From Pyxicephalus adspersus (taxonomy: Eukaryota > Chordata > Amphibia > Anura > Pyxicephalidae), in contig NC_092861.1 in NCBI RefSeq assembly GCF_032062135.1, positions 63,766,151-63,830,150 on the forward strand: a stretch of DNA of 64,000 bases, read 5' to 3'. Each line of letters begins with the position of its first letter. Position 1 is the stretch's first letter. The notes beneath the pieces were generated by a model. It ran no database searches and was not told where the DNA came from. It saw only the letters and a list, made by a program, of their open reading frames with translations. Shown in pieces: positions 48,737 to 59,269 of the stretch. The translations under genes and the position numbers were made by a program.

Positions 48737-48781
48737 ATACTGAAATCTCCACCAAAATCAGCTGGAAGAGAGACAAAATAT
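48737..48781 (+). CDS. MLIP: MLIP exon H (15 codons), AGRETKY
   Basis: The acceptor 'gtttgctcag' and donor 'aaatat|gtaagt' frame 45 bases in phase 0. The product is ILKSPPKSAGRETKY. The last seven residues are identical to the AGRETKY block of mammalian MLIP, preceded there by TLPRA. The upstream SPPK is a possible proline-directed phosphorylation site. It is short but firmly placed by the sequence match and the two consensus splice sites. Confidence 0.93.
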
Positions 48782-49599
48782 GTAAGTCTGTTTTATGTTG
48801 TTTATGTGAGAAAAAGTTGTTTCTGAAACCTTTAGAAATGTTGAAGAGTTCTACATAATTTCTTTTAAAAGGTGATCTTAGTCATATATAAATCATCATA
48901 ATAAATACAGATTTTTCTTTTACTACAATAGACACATGCAACATAATAAAAAAGAGGTGTTTTGCACATTCTTGTATATTTAAAAGTTTCATTTCAGGTA
49001 TATTTTGGCTTGTCATACTAAGTTTGTATGCAGGGGTGGTGGAGCCATATGACATGGCTGCTGCCCACAGGTCCAGACTGGTGGAACATCAAATTGTTGG
49101 AGAGGGATATAGCTTCAACAGTTAACCCTGCAATTAGAAATCAAATGTTGAGTCAAAAGACATGCCGTACGTTAGGCTAGGGATGCCACAGAATCAGCAC
49201 TTTTCAATGGAACCAATAAATAAATTAGGGGCATCACAAACAGCTTATTTGTTTACTGGACTTTCCATGATTTTCAGATTGTTGGCAACACTGTGAAATT
49301 TTTAGCTTAATTCTATAGGGTCCTAACTAAAGATTATACAGTGTTATATTTAATTGTAAACTGTCTAAATGATGCTGAATGGATAGAGAGAAAATCTGAG
49401 CCTCGGTAAATTAAGGTGTGTGGGCCCTTTTCCAAAATTCCACACACATGTATGCGTGTATATTATTATTTATTTGTAACAACCACAGATTACATTGATG
49501 ATACATTTAGAAAAGTACGTATATGTATACTTCAAGCCGTTTATAGTCTGGAATCTTTCGATAACATAGACAAAAAGGCACACAATGTCAGTGGGTCCT
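48782..49599. other. MLIP: MLIP intron H-I, first part
   Basis: No named element. Confidence 0.45.
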
Positions 49600-49960
49600 T
49601 TATGCTACAATTACAGCATTTACAGGGAACTTTACTTGTGAAATTATTTCTTTCTTCACTGTCCTGTAAAGTCTTCGTTGCAGTCCACGATCAATCAGCG
49701 TGGCTTGTGTCCCGTTTTCTTCTTCCTCCCAGGATTTAGCAGGAAAGCAAGGGGCAGTAATCCGAGCAATAAGTTTGAAGCTAGGAATGAACATGTGAGA
49801 ACACTCGTTGATAGTCACTTCCACAAGTTTTTATTCGTTGAATCTTGAATGCACTGTATCATGTCACTCATTATCACCGCCTTCTATTGCTTCGCCGTCA
49901 CTCAACACGATCTTGTACACGAAAGTTCTCGCGATACAATAAAACTTAAATGAATAAAAA
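49600..49960 (-). other. CpG-bearing antisense segment with short open frame, unexplained
   Basis: On the minus strand a frame of about 74 codons (49824-49600) reads VTINECSHMFIPSFKLIARI, then APCFPAKSWEEEENGTQATL and RRLYRTVKKEIISQ. Upstream of it (49850-49945, minus) is CpG-containing DNA with 'TATCGCGAGAACTTTC' and 'gtgacggcgaagcaat', unusual in this AT-rich intron. It could be the first exon and promoter of an antisense transcript, a retrocopy of an unknown mRNA, or a repeat. I recognise no protein family. The longer upstream ATG (in 'aatgagtgacatg') is in another frame. Confidence 0.3.
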
Positions 49961-50747
49961 AAATATTCAAATTTTAATTAAAATGATGGGACGCATTGGG
50001 CTTCATAAGCCCCCATGAGCTTCATAGGCCCCGGAGCGATGTAACGGCTCAACCCCCCTCCCCTCGGGCCTGGATGAAGGACCAATTTATATTGTGTTAT
50101 CTTTCCTTCCTTTTTCAGCTCTCTTCTATGTTCTCTAAACTTTTCTATAACTCAAAAAAGTTAATCTATTATTCATTTGCAAGAATCAAAATGGATTTTT
50201 CTACTTTGTATTGAAAAATTAAAACTACAGTACAATAAGGACACTACAGACTAATTTGTATTAGGAGTTCTATAACACTAAAAAAGTAAATGCAGAAAGG
50301 GTGTCAGACTTAATGGAAAGTTATATAGGTGAATATTAATTTGATAAAGCACTAGATGCATACACATTTAAATAGCAAAGCGTTATTAAAATTGTTACTG
50401 AATAGTACTGAAATGCTTCGTTTCTTTTCCCCCATGCTGCTGCCTATAGTGTCATGTAATTCCATACAAAGCAGCCTAATGCATATGCATGTGGCTGGTA
50501 TGCCAAGTACATTGGAAATCATCTCTGAAGGAATATGTTCTATTTAAAAATGTGAGGAGTCTTCTTATAAACAATTCTCACAGTGATTTATTCAATACAA
50601 GTGCTTGTTTTATCATTCTATGTGAATTAGGATTGGCAAGCATACCTAATTTGAGAAGGACTTTATTGAAGTACACATGAGTTAATCAAATTACATAAAA
50701 AAAAACTAAGTAAAACTATACCCCTTGATCTTTACCTAGCAAACCAG
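49961..50747. other. intronic DNA, no named feature
   Basis: A GC-richer patch at 49985-50085 ('cataggccccggagcgatgt') stands out but is not identifiable. Confidence 0.4.
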
Positions 50748-50852
50748 TCAAAAGATCCTGGTCATTACAGGGTTGCTGCCTGTAAAGTCAAATATATACT
50801 AGAAAAGCATAGAGAAACTGTTCATTGTAGACAGTATGGACAGCCAGCCAAG
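50748..50852 (+). CDS. possible unannotated cassette exon in the MLIP intron (35 codons)
   Basis: A 105-base stretch between 'cctagcaaaccag' and 'ccaag|gtaaaa' is open in phase 0, the phase used by all MLIP exons. It would encode 35 residues starting SKDPGHYRVAACKVKY and ending YGQPAK. A chance open frame of this length is not rare, the polypyrimidine tract is mediocre, and I recall no mammalian MLIP segment like it between AGRETKY and PGVIRP. It is listed because both splice sites and the phase agree. It may equally be chance. Confidence 0.18.
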
Positions 50853-50974
50853 GTAAAAAGCTTGTATGGTACTTAATTTTAACTGTCATGTGCCCCAAAG
50901 CAGTGAGGTTGTTTTTTTTTTTTTTTTGGCTGTATGTTGTGAAGAATTATCTTCTGCTGTCCTTCCATTTTCAG

Positions 50975-51285
50975 CTGCTTTTCAACTGTTTGGTATTGCA
51001 GTTGGAATGCGTTCCTATTCAAGCGTATAGAAACTGTTCAGCAGTTGATCATCCTGGAAGGCCACATGAGCTTCTGAAAAATCAAACTGCACACTTTCCA
51101 AACACCTACAGAAAAGGGATTTCAATTGCTCCTATTTGTTTCAATAAAAATTGTGGCTTTGGGGTTGTTGAGTACTCGTTGAGATTGGCAAATTGTTATG
51201 GTACTGCTATAAATAACTGCTTGTCTGGACATAGCCTTAGGAATGTAAAATTTATCAGACAGGAGAGATACAATAGGTGGTAAAA
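50975..51285 (+). repeat. dispersed frog repeat, 'TTTGGTATTGCAGTTGGAATGCG' type
   Basis: 'caactgtttggtattgcagt', 'gaatgcgttcctattcaagc' and 'cagcagttgatcatcctgga' resemble a repeat unit I know from frog DNA but cannot name. Frames in it on both strands are not supported as genes. Confidence 0.4.
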
Positions 51286-52001
51286 AAAAAGTAGGCAAAA
51301 GAGAATAATCTGAATAATCAAAGTTTTGATAATCAGTGGGTACAAAACAACAAAACAGGGGCATCATACAGACATTAGACAGGGGTTTTGTAGTAGTAAA
51401 GAGCATTCGGAGCATCATTATTAAAATAGTATACAATGCAAAACACTGCCAAACCATTACATTCAACAAAGTTTTATTTCTCAATTGTTTGCCAACATCT
51501 ACAAGGTTACCAGACAAAAGTACCCCAAATCTAGAATTACATTTTGTGATTGAAGGAAATAGTTAGGAATGCAGTTTGTTTTGGGTGGTTGCATATATTA
51601 TCCTTATTTTTATATGTTTATGCATTTTGTATACAGATTTGGTCTATGTATTTAATGCATAGACTACCCTCAGTACTACATACAAGAATTAAAATAAGAT
51701 GAATGGAAGTTTTGTTCTGGTATATAGGAGGTTCTATTTCTTCATTTACTGTTTTTCACCTATGTCAGATGTCTGACAATCTCACTATGATTATTGTCTG
51801 ACAATCTGACAGATAGATAAACACAAGGTGTGAAGTCTATGCATTAAATTTTAAGTTTGACTAATACATTGAATCATAATAAATTACCAGAATGATATAA
51901 TATACAGCAACAATGTAATATAAAATGTACCTAATATCAGAAAACCCTGTAGATTAATTAAATCTTTAATGCTCACTGCTGTACTTAAAGATGAATGATC
52001 C
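51286..52001. other. intronic DNA, no named feature
   Basis: Contains two nearby copies of 'tctgacaatct' (51770-51810). Nothing else. Confidence 0.45.
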
Positions 52002-52155
52002 TGCAGAATGTGACATTTCCAGGAGCGTTGAGTTCCTGGTGGTTCCCCCTGCTACAGGGCACAGTAATGATGTATAAGCAAATGAATTGACCCACTGAGC
52101 ACAAGGAAATACCAGGAATCCGACACTCCCGAAGTGCTGAATTCTGCAAGATCTT
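52002..52155. repeat. small palindromic element
   Basis: The left arm 'ctgcagaatgtgacatttcc' plus 'aggagcgttgagttcctgg' is matched with differences by the complement of the right arm 'ccaggaatccgacactcccg' plus 'aagtgctgaattctgcaag'. About 40 bases per arm around a 70-base loop suggest a MITE. Confidence 0.55.
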
Positions 52156-52389
52156 CTTCTTTTTTACGGGTAAGTTGACAAAGTGCGGCTTGCAGAAGAG
52201 TTGAGTATTGAATGTTTATGCAAAGTAAAGGTAAAAATGCTGCAAATGCTGAGTTAAATAGTTAACCTAAAATATACTAAAATCCTAATGGCTGAACCTT
52301 ATCTCTTTTGACAGGACAGTAAAGATATTTAGGTATTTTATTGTTCACATAAAAAAAAGCTGTATTGTCCAAGACAGAGGAAACAATTA

Positions 52390-52812
52390 CATATAGTCCC
52401 CAAGTTAAGGACATCCAACATACAGGCGACTCCGAGATACGAACCGGGCTTTCCGGCTCGCTCCTGTGCTTGACTGAGGCTTAATAGGGGGTGGGGGTAG
52501 TTTGCATGACTTGCAGAACAAATCTTTTGCTAAACACAGCTGAGAAACATCTTTTAACTCTTTAATGACCAAGACAAACTCTGCAGTTGTTTCTTTTTGC
52601 ATATGAAAGCACAGCTTTCTCAAGAAGTTAACGAATGTCTAGGCTCCATAAAGTTATTTTTTGCTTTGTTTAATTTAATTAACTCACAGTGAGGTTTTTA
52701 TACAGTAACTGACACCATGCTGCCTAATAATATGTTGAGACCAATATGTGTCCTAATTGCATTTATAAAATAATGTGCCTTTTCTGACTTACAAACAAAT
52801 TCAAATTTGTAT
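52390..52812 (-). repeat. dispersed repeat, copy 2 (inverse of 20764-21150)
   Basis: Its complement contains 'aatgcaattaggacacatat', 'ctcaacatattattaggcag', 'ggtgtcagttactgta', 'aacaactgcagagtttgtct' and 'cccccaccccctattaagcc', in the order seen at 20764-21150. No coding function. Confidence 0.85.
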
Positions 52813-54180
52813 CAAAAAGATGTTTATACCAAGTAATACCATTAAAAAATGTCTGCTTTTCTCAAAGAACCATTTGTTTTTTGAATAACAAAAATGTTAT
52901 TAGTGAAGCAAGTTAAGCACTGTAATTGCTAAAAACATGGATTAATATGAACAAAAATAGCGAAAGTGTTTCAGAACATTGCAATACATTTTTCTGTAAT
53001 AGCTGCCAAGTGCTGGTGGGTTATAAATGTAGTAATAGGAAAAATGCTATGTGCTAATGCTATATGCTAAGAACATATCATCTTCCAGTTGCTCTATTTA
53101 GTGCTTTGCTGTAACTGAAATATCAATAGGCATAAAACTGGTTGTATGAAGAGACACTAAAGATAACTCCATTAGATCAAATTAATATCCATAATGGAGG
53201 TATTACCTAGATCCAACGGCATTCACATTTCAATTTTTTTTTAAAGGTTTAAGAGGATGTGTGGTTCAAGCATAACGTAATAGTAATAACAAATAAACGC
53301 AAAGAAAAGACCTTAAGGTGGCAGTATTTATCTGCAGGCTAAAGTCTTTTTTTTTTCAGTGAAACCCCACAGCTTACATAGTGATGACATGATATTGAAC
53401 CATATTGATTGGTTCCCATTTAGCATTAGGAGACAGAACTTCAGTGAAAGCTACCAGCAGCAATATGTCAGCCAATGGCTCCCAAAGTTGAGAACATTTC
53501 TAAATGTATACCTAGCCCAGGGTACACATGCTAAACCTATGTGTATCATTTCTGCATGGACCTAGAAATATGGGATGAACACCAAACATTTTTCCTGAAA
53601 AATTAAAAAGTTAATAAACCTATGTAACAAAAACAAAATTGTACTTACTACACTTGCTGCACTTCTTACTACACTGATTGGACTGTGAATCCCATGTGTT
53701 TTTCTCTTCCACCTTACTAATGTCTATTCAGCTGAATAAACACCTGTAAGATTCCTAGTTGTGAATTTCTTTTCCGCGGTGGCTGTGTTCTAGAGGAAAC
53801 TTCACAGAGCCCAACATAGCCACAGCAATATGCCCACTTACCCTCAGGGACAAGTTGTAGATGAAGCTGCTCTGTGCACATACTGTACAAGCTGGTGTTG
53901 ACTTCACTATCTGATGTCATTTACAGTAGTCCTACACTGCTTTGTAAATTGTAAGAGATGACATCCTTGCACAGTAGAGGTAGACATGTATAGAAAGAGC
54001 TGGTGCACGTGTATATAGATATAGAGTGCATATGCAATAAGAACAGGAAGAACTGGAAGGTATGCAGAGTATAGAAGAAACGTTTAGTGCTCAGTAAAAA
54101 GTGCTCAAGTCTTCTTGGAACATCTCCTAACATCAGATATTTGGTCAGCAAACCTAGAATGCATTTCTTAAAATTAATTA
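52813..54180. other. intronic DNA, no supported feature
   Basis: A strong acceptor-like 'tctttttttttcag' ends at 53359, but phase-0 reading gives TGA at once. Frames at 53359-53565 and 53717-54244 have no family match. Confidence 0.45.
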
Positions 54181-54303
54181 CTTTCCATTTGCTAGCAAAT
54201 GTTTTGAATCCTGGACCAGATCCATTCCAGGTTTGCTGGATCATCCAGGTTTACTGATGAAAGTGTATCCTCTCCAGTCTTGGAGAGCTTTCATAAATCA
54301 GGC
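54181..54303 (+). mobile_element. right half of a GGGCCTGATTTATTAA palindromic MITE
   Basis: 'aatcctggaccagatccatt', 'ccaggtttgctggatcatcc', 'gatgaaagtgtatcctctcc' and 'ttcataaatcaggcc' match the family at 23230-23460. Confidence 0.85.
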
Positions 54304-54647
54304 CTATTGTGTTTGTGCTCCATGGTTTAAAAAAAAATCTACAATATCCTTAGGCTGATTTAGGTCAACATAAAGCAAGCACTATGCCAGCAGTGGCCAA
54401 GAATATTTTTCTTATATCAGACATGTATACAAATGTAAGGCAGAGTTTTAATAAATGGTAACCCATAGTGTTGGCATATTTTTTAAGGTGAAGAAAAAAG
54501 TACAAATACAGTAAGTTTTAGTTAGAAATATGTCTCATTAGATTCATTCTTTGCTATGATTACCTTGTAGTTCTGTTGTTTATTGATTTCACTTTTTTTA
54601 ACTGTGTGTTTTAAACAGATTTTTATATTCCTATTTTTTGTCAACAG
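54304..54647 (+). other. MLIP: MLIP intron H-I, last part
   Basis: AT-rich intron ending in the exon I acceptor, with a T-rich tract from about 54610. Confidence 0.6.
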
Positions 54648-54692
54648 GCCTCCATCCAGCATCTAGCAAACACAAGAACAAATAACCTACAG
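54648..54692 (+). CDS. MLIP: MLIP exon I (15 codons)
   Basis: The acceptor is 'ttttttgtcaacag' and the donor 'ctacag|gtctgt', phase 0. It encodes ASIQHLANTRTNNLQ, 15 residues. Mammalian MLIP has a 15-residue segment ANLSSPSSTVSESQL at this place, between AGRETKY and TKPGVIRP. Length, phase and the initial alanine agree, but the internal residues have diverged. The donor 'gtctgt' is weaker than its neighbours, so this small exon may be skipped in some transcripts. Confidence 0.85.
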
Positions 54693-55179
54693 GTCTGTAT
54701 TTCATGGTTTATAGAGCCTTACATTTCTACTAAAGCAGTCCACGTTGCAGCTTCTAACCCGGATACAAGGCCATCACGTTGGACAAAGTTATTAAGTTGC
54801 AGTTATCATAATAATAATGCAGTGGAAATAAATTGCCTGCTGTGACCTGAAAAGTTCAAGTCATCTGCTGATTCTGGATAAAAAATAGCATTACAACCAT
54901 GGCTCTTTTAGTTAGTACAGAGTAATGACATTAGTGGATACACATTTAGCATTTACATTTACATCCTCAAATGGCTATGTATTGAGTGGCTGAGCACAAT
55001 TTTTTCATTTGTATAAATCTGTGATATTCTATCAAATACATACAGTTTAGAATTTAAAGAGAATGGATTAGAGCTCACAAGGTCTTAGAGATTGTATAAA
55101 GTTTAAGTTAAGTTAAAGTAATAATGGGTTTTAAAAAATGTATATATACCATTTGTATTTGGAGAGATTGTTTGCTCTT

Positions 55180-55241
<62 letters not shown>

Positions 55242-56487
55242 CCTACAGATATAAATGCTGAATCTCTGTCAGTTTGATAGCTAAGGTTCCTTCCAGTCTA
55301 TAGCAGGGTTGCAATAACCACTGAATACTCTTGCACCAGTTAGCTGCACCTTTGTGAGGCACCTCATTGTAACTAATTTTTTTAGTCATTTAAAAATTTT
55401 GTTATCCCTAACTAGCCTTTGTTAACTCCCTCCCAGGAAACTAACTTATGAAAAACTCACTTCTGTACTCCACAAAGACTTACTTCCTCTAATCAGCTCT
55501 GTAACACACCCAAATTTAATATTTCAACTCCATTGCCTCTGACTATATCAATGTAAGTGTAACCCAGTATTAGCTTGGAAGCTTTAGTGTGGTCTGCAAA
55601 TAAGTCTATAATGAGTCTATACAGAGAGAGGCAGTTTACCCATGAGCAAGAAAAATTGGAAGGCTAAAGCCGTGATGTTGGGAGAAGGAGATATCATTTA
55701 GGCACTTTTCATCTGTTTAATATATAACAGAGACTATAATCTTGATCATCAAGAAAAGGATAAAGCAACTGCAGCTACTATGTTTAAAAAAACAAGAATA
55801 TGACCCACATATCCATGTTTATCCATGCAATTTGTCTGCCTAGATTATCGAGTCTGAATTTAAGCCATGGGCAAGTCTGAAACAACTGGTCTTTGATAGT
55901 TATATGATATATAACAATTTAGAACAAAGACATATAGAAAGAGTGGAAAATATAGATACCTACTAGATGTCCTGTTCAGTTTGCTCAATAAATCTTTGTT
56001 TCACATTTCATCAAATTGAATCACTTTTAGGTTACACATTAGCATAATTATGTGTCATGACAGTGGTGGTAAAATAAAATAACCCATACATATGCACTTG
56101 ACCCAGAATAAACACATATTTATACATTCGAGAAGCAGCATAAAACCTTATCACTGTTATCATCTGTGAAGTTTAAATGTTTTCTTTAGGGATGTTGTGT
56201 TGTCACACACAGGCTTAGCACTGTACAAAATGTTAAGAAATAAAAAATATTACATTTTGCTTATAAAAAAAATTACATTAAACAAAAGCTTCACGGAGGT
56301 CCCTGAAATTTTTAATAACAAAAAGAAAAGAAAGTGAAAAAAGGAATGAGAAAATATCAGGGTGGAGAAAGGGGAAATGGGCAGTCCTGTAGGATTAAAT
56401 GCATAGTGACTCAGATGATTCACCTATTACTTATGTGACTTAATAGTTAAAATTTTATGCATTACATGTTTTTTTTTCTCATTTAAG
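54693..56487 (+). other. MLIP: MLIP intron I-J (1795 bases)
   Basis: Contains a 55-base (TA)n tract at 55182-55237. The rest is AT-rich with no recognised element. Confidence 0.7.
55182..55237. repeat. (TA)n microsatellite
   Basis: About 27 TA dinucleotides inside the MLIP intron. Confidence 0.95.
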
Positions 56488-56616
56488 AAGACAAGACCTG
56501 GGGTCATTCGTCCCATATCTTTAAAAATAGATACAACAGAAAGTATGGATGGACATGTTTCCCCGTTTGACTTACCGCAATTTTCTATACCTCAGTACAG
56601 AAGAGAGACATATTTT
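56488..56616 (+). CDS. MLIP: MLIP exon J (43 codons), PGVIRP block; last coding exon found here
   Basis: The exon follows 'tttctcatttaag' and ends at 'tatttt|gtaagt', phase 0, 43 codons. It starts KTRPGVIRPISLKIDTTESM, matching the mammalian TKPGVIRPVPVKS block. The rest (VSPFDLPQFSIPQYRRETYF) is a looser counterpart of the segment containing NPFSKYLEDNSDLF. The acceptor is a tandem NAGNAG (aag-aag), so the exon can start at 56488 (with the K) or 56491 (without it); both keep the frame. A canonical donor shows that at least one more exon follows. I could not find it before the end of the window. Confidence 0.93.
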
Positions 56617-56657
56617 GTAAGTAACTTCAATTATATTAGTACAAAGATAGTCATTGC

Positions 56658-56658
<1 letters not shown>

Positions 56659-56700
<42 letters not shown>
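56659..56700. repeat. (TA)n microsatellite
   Basis: About 20 TA dinucleotides, starting 42 bases after the donor of MLIP exon J. Confidence 0.95.
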
Positions 56701-56702
<2 letters not shown>

Positions 56703-58278
56703 ATAGTATATGTCAGTCAAGGTGAGCACAATCACTTCTTTTTAAGAGTGCAGCTACACTGTGACACTTTAACTTGGATTGCATGTAGTTGTCCCATCAC
56801 TGGCACAATCCACTGTATTGCCACCATACAACTGTGATGTTCAATTCCTGCAGAACATGCAGATGTCACATTTCATGACGTTTTAACGATGACAGGAAAA
56901 GAAAATACCTGAGCCTCTGTATTGCTCAATGGAGTTGTCCTTTGGCGAAAGTAGTAGGTTTTGGAGGTGAGAACATCTGAGGTTAAACTTAACTTGTAAC
57001 AATAAAAGTCATGATTTGGATAAAAAATTAGCTATTAATATTTCTGGATGCACAAAGTTTGACATGCCGTTTACATTCACAGTAATATCTGATGCATTTT
57101 CCATAATCTGTTTGATTCCAGACATAAGTCACATCTGCCATGCTTTTTGTTTTTCCTTTAAATCTAGAAATTGCTCCTACAGTTTACTTCATTTTACATC
57201 CATTCTTGTAATGTTGTAAAATGTATTATAATATTTACTGTAGTGGTTGCATTATAGGTTGTAATATATATTTTAATCAAACATAAAGAAAATATTGGAT
57301 TTATTACAAAAGAGAGTACAGCTGAAGGATTCAGTTTTGGGAATTGTGTAATGCTTATAAATCTAAAGACTGAATTATTGTTCAGTTAATGGGACTGACT
57401 CACTCTTAGGATGAGAAAGGTAAAATTATATTCCATTCTTTTTTGTTACAGCAGACATTCGATTGAAATATTAATTATATAATTGCCTACATTTTTTTAT
57501 TCAAGGATACTGAAAATGAGCAAAGTTTTATATAGTAATTATAAAAGGATCTAAGTTTGGAGTTTTCAAATTAAAAGTACAACAATGTAATTGTATGTTT
57601 TGTTCTAAATACTTTATTTAGTTACAATACTTTACAATACAAATTACAATACTTTTTATGACAATATTTTTTTCATATGAATGGAAGCCCTGGTATGTTC
57701 TTTACAAAATGTTTTTTAAAATATATACAGAATTTTGTGGTATAATATGATAAAGGAAGGTCAATGCTGGAACATGGTAGAGCAAATGTTTATAAGCAGC
57801 AAAAGAAGACACATGCTGAATAAAATTATAATGGCTTTTCCTATTTTGATATTGGAAAGTGGATACACTGCACACTGAGATCAAGTATGTCTAAAATATC
57901 AACAGCACTTATTATTTATTATAGTCCATCCATACTACTGAAAAAGCAACAATCAAATTTGCACCATGGAATAGAATATTGTAGAGAAAGATAGGGAAAT
58001 TCTAACTAACCAGAATAGCAATATTAGCAAATAGTTTACCCATTACATTACATTTCTGTATTTTTTAAGTATTACAACAAATGTGCATACTGCAGAACTG
58101 AATGTCCCAGTTGGTAGCAGTAGGTTCCAAGTAAACTGTGCAACTATATACAGGTATGGCACACTGAAGCATGAAGTCACTCAGATGTTAAAAGGTATAG
58201 TGTAATTTCCATGCATTTTCAACAGAAGCCACTTTCTTTTTCTATGGTAGTTGTGTACTGCTGCAGTCCTACTATATG
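56701..58278. other. noncoding DNA downstream of MLIP exon J
   Basis: I searched this stretch for the conserved C-terminal MLIP exon and did not find it. No other gene was seen. Confidence 0.45.
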
Positions 58279-58286
58279 TTCTACAC

Positions 58287-58595
58287 CAGAGGTCGCCAGA
58301 CCTCACGGACCGCTAAATTCATAATTTTAAATCTTGCGCATGCGCGGGAAGCCATGTGTCACTCAAAGGGGAAGAAACTTCCACCAGAGTGACATGATGA
58401 TACCAGAACCAATCTCTCATTGCAGACTCAGACCTGATTGCTAAACATCCTGGGAGGACAGTGGCGCAGGGCTGTGACTATGGGGGACCTGATAAGCGGG
58501 GTCAGGAGATGGACCCTGCTGGGGTGCGCACCAGCCTGGTAATTTTTCTGTGGACCACCAAAATTTTCTAATGGACCACTATTTGGCGACTGCTG
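58287..58595. mobile_element. hAT-type MITE with 8-base target duplication
   Basis: The left end CAGAGGTCGCCAGACCTCAC and the complement of the right end (CAGCAGTCGCCAAATAGTGG) are inverted and typical of hAT. The 8 bases outside, TTCTACAC (58279-58286) and TTTTACAC (58596-58603), agree at 7 of 8 positions. The interior (309 bases in total) is GC-richer, includes 'ttgcgcatgcgcgggaagcc' and codes for nothing. Confidence 0.9.
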
Positions 58596-58603
58596 TTTTA
58601 CAC

Positions 58604-59269
58604 TGTCTCTACCTCTTATATCCTAATAACCCATGGATGTCAAAATTAACCCACATTACCTATCCATCGCATACTAGCCCTTGTATGTAATCAGAAGAGG
58701 TTACCAAAACTTTTTTCAGTAAAAATGAATAATGTTTAAAAAAGTACTATATTTAATCCTAGTTTAAAAAAATGCTAACAATCACACATAAATACTCCTA
58801 ATAATATTCAGAAGAATACGGCTCTATATCACTGTTTAATCTTGTAGGGGAAATGGTGTTTAATTTATTAATTTATTGCAACTCTTCTCTCATGATTTAA
58901 TTTAAAAAATGTTCTCCAGTTGGCCTTTATAACTTTTATTCTTCAGGAGCTAAAACCTTCATTCTCACTTCTAGAGACAAAGTATACAAATATTATAGCT
59001 ATTCATCTGTTTTAGTTGGGTGTTGGACAATTGGAAATATTTGTCTGTGATCAGGTATGTACTGTATAATCATAGGCACTGCAGGTAGTAGGGCATAAAA
59101 TAAAGTGGCCAGAAAACTTCCTGCTGTAACATTGCCACCATTGACACAAACAATTGTAAAGATAGAAATGTATTGTACAACATATACTGTTTATTAAAGT
59201 GCAACATGACAATTTGTCTTTGAGACACAATGTAAAAGTTTTAGAGAGGCCCATAGCTATAGAATAGGC
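58604..59269. other. noncoding DNA, no feature seen
   Basis: AT-rich; the cysteine-rich minus frame 59051-59299 has no family match. Confidence 0.45.

Larger units (their letters stand above)
25580..56616 (+). other. MLIP: MLIP gene, partial: ten coding exons with introns
   Basis: This entry marks the extent of the gene seen here. MLIP is known as a muscle-enriched protein that binds lamin A/C at the nuclear envelope. It is also described as a cardiac transcriptional cofactor (CIP), and human loss-of-function causes a myopathy. The ten exons total 2,391 coding bases (797 codons) in one continuous phase-0 frame. Introns are 4088, 621, 535, 3760, 87, 9027, 2867, 5866 and 1795 bases. Matches to mammalian MLIP, recalled from memory, occur in the same order along the protein. 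The start codon exon upstream of 25580 and the terminal exon after 56616 were not identified. The protein looks largely disordered: no membrane segment, no signal peptide and no catalytic domain. Frame, splice sites and order are seen; identity comes from family knowledge; function here is inferred. Confidence 0.94.

Noticed and set aside
53359..53565. Frame after a strong acceptor-like 'tttttttttcag'
   Set aside because: In MLIP's phase the first codon is TGA, no donor is convincing, and no protein match is known to me.
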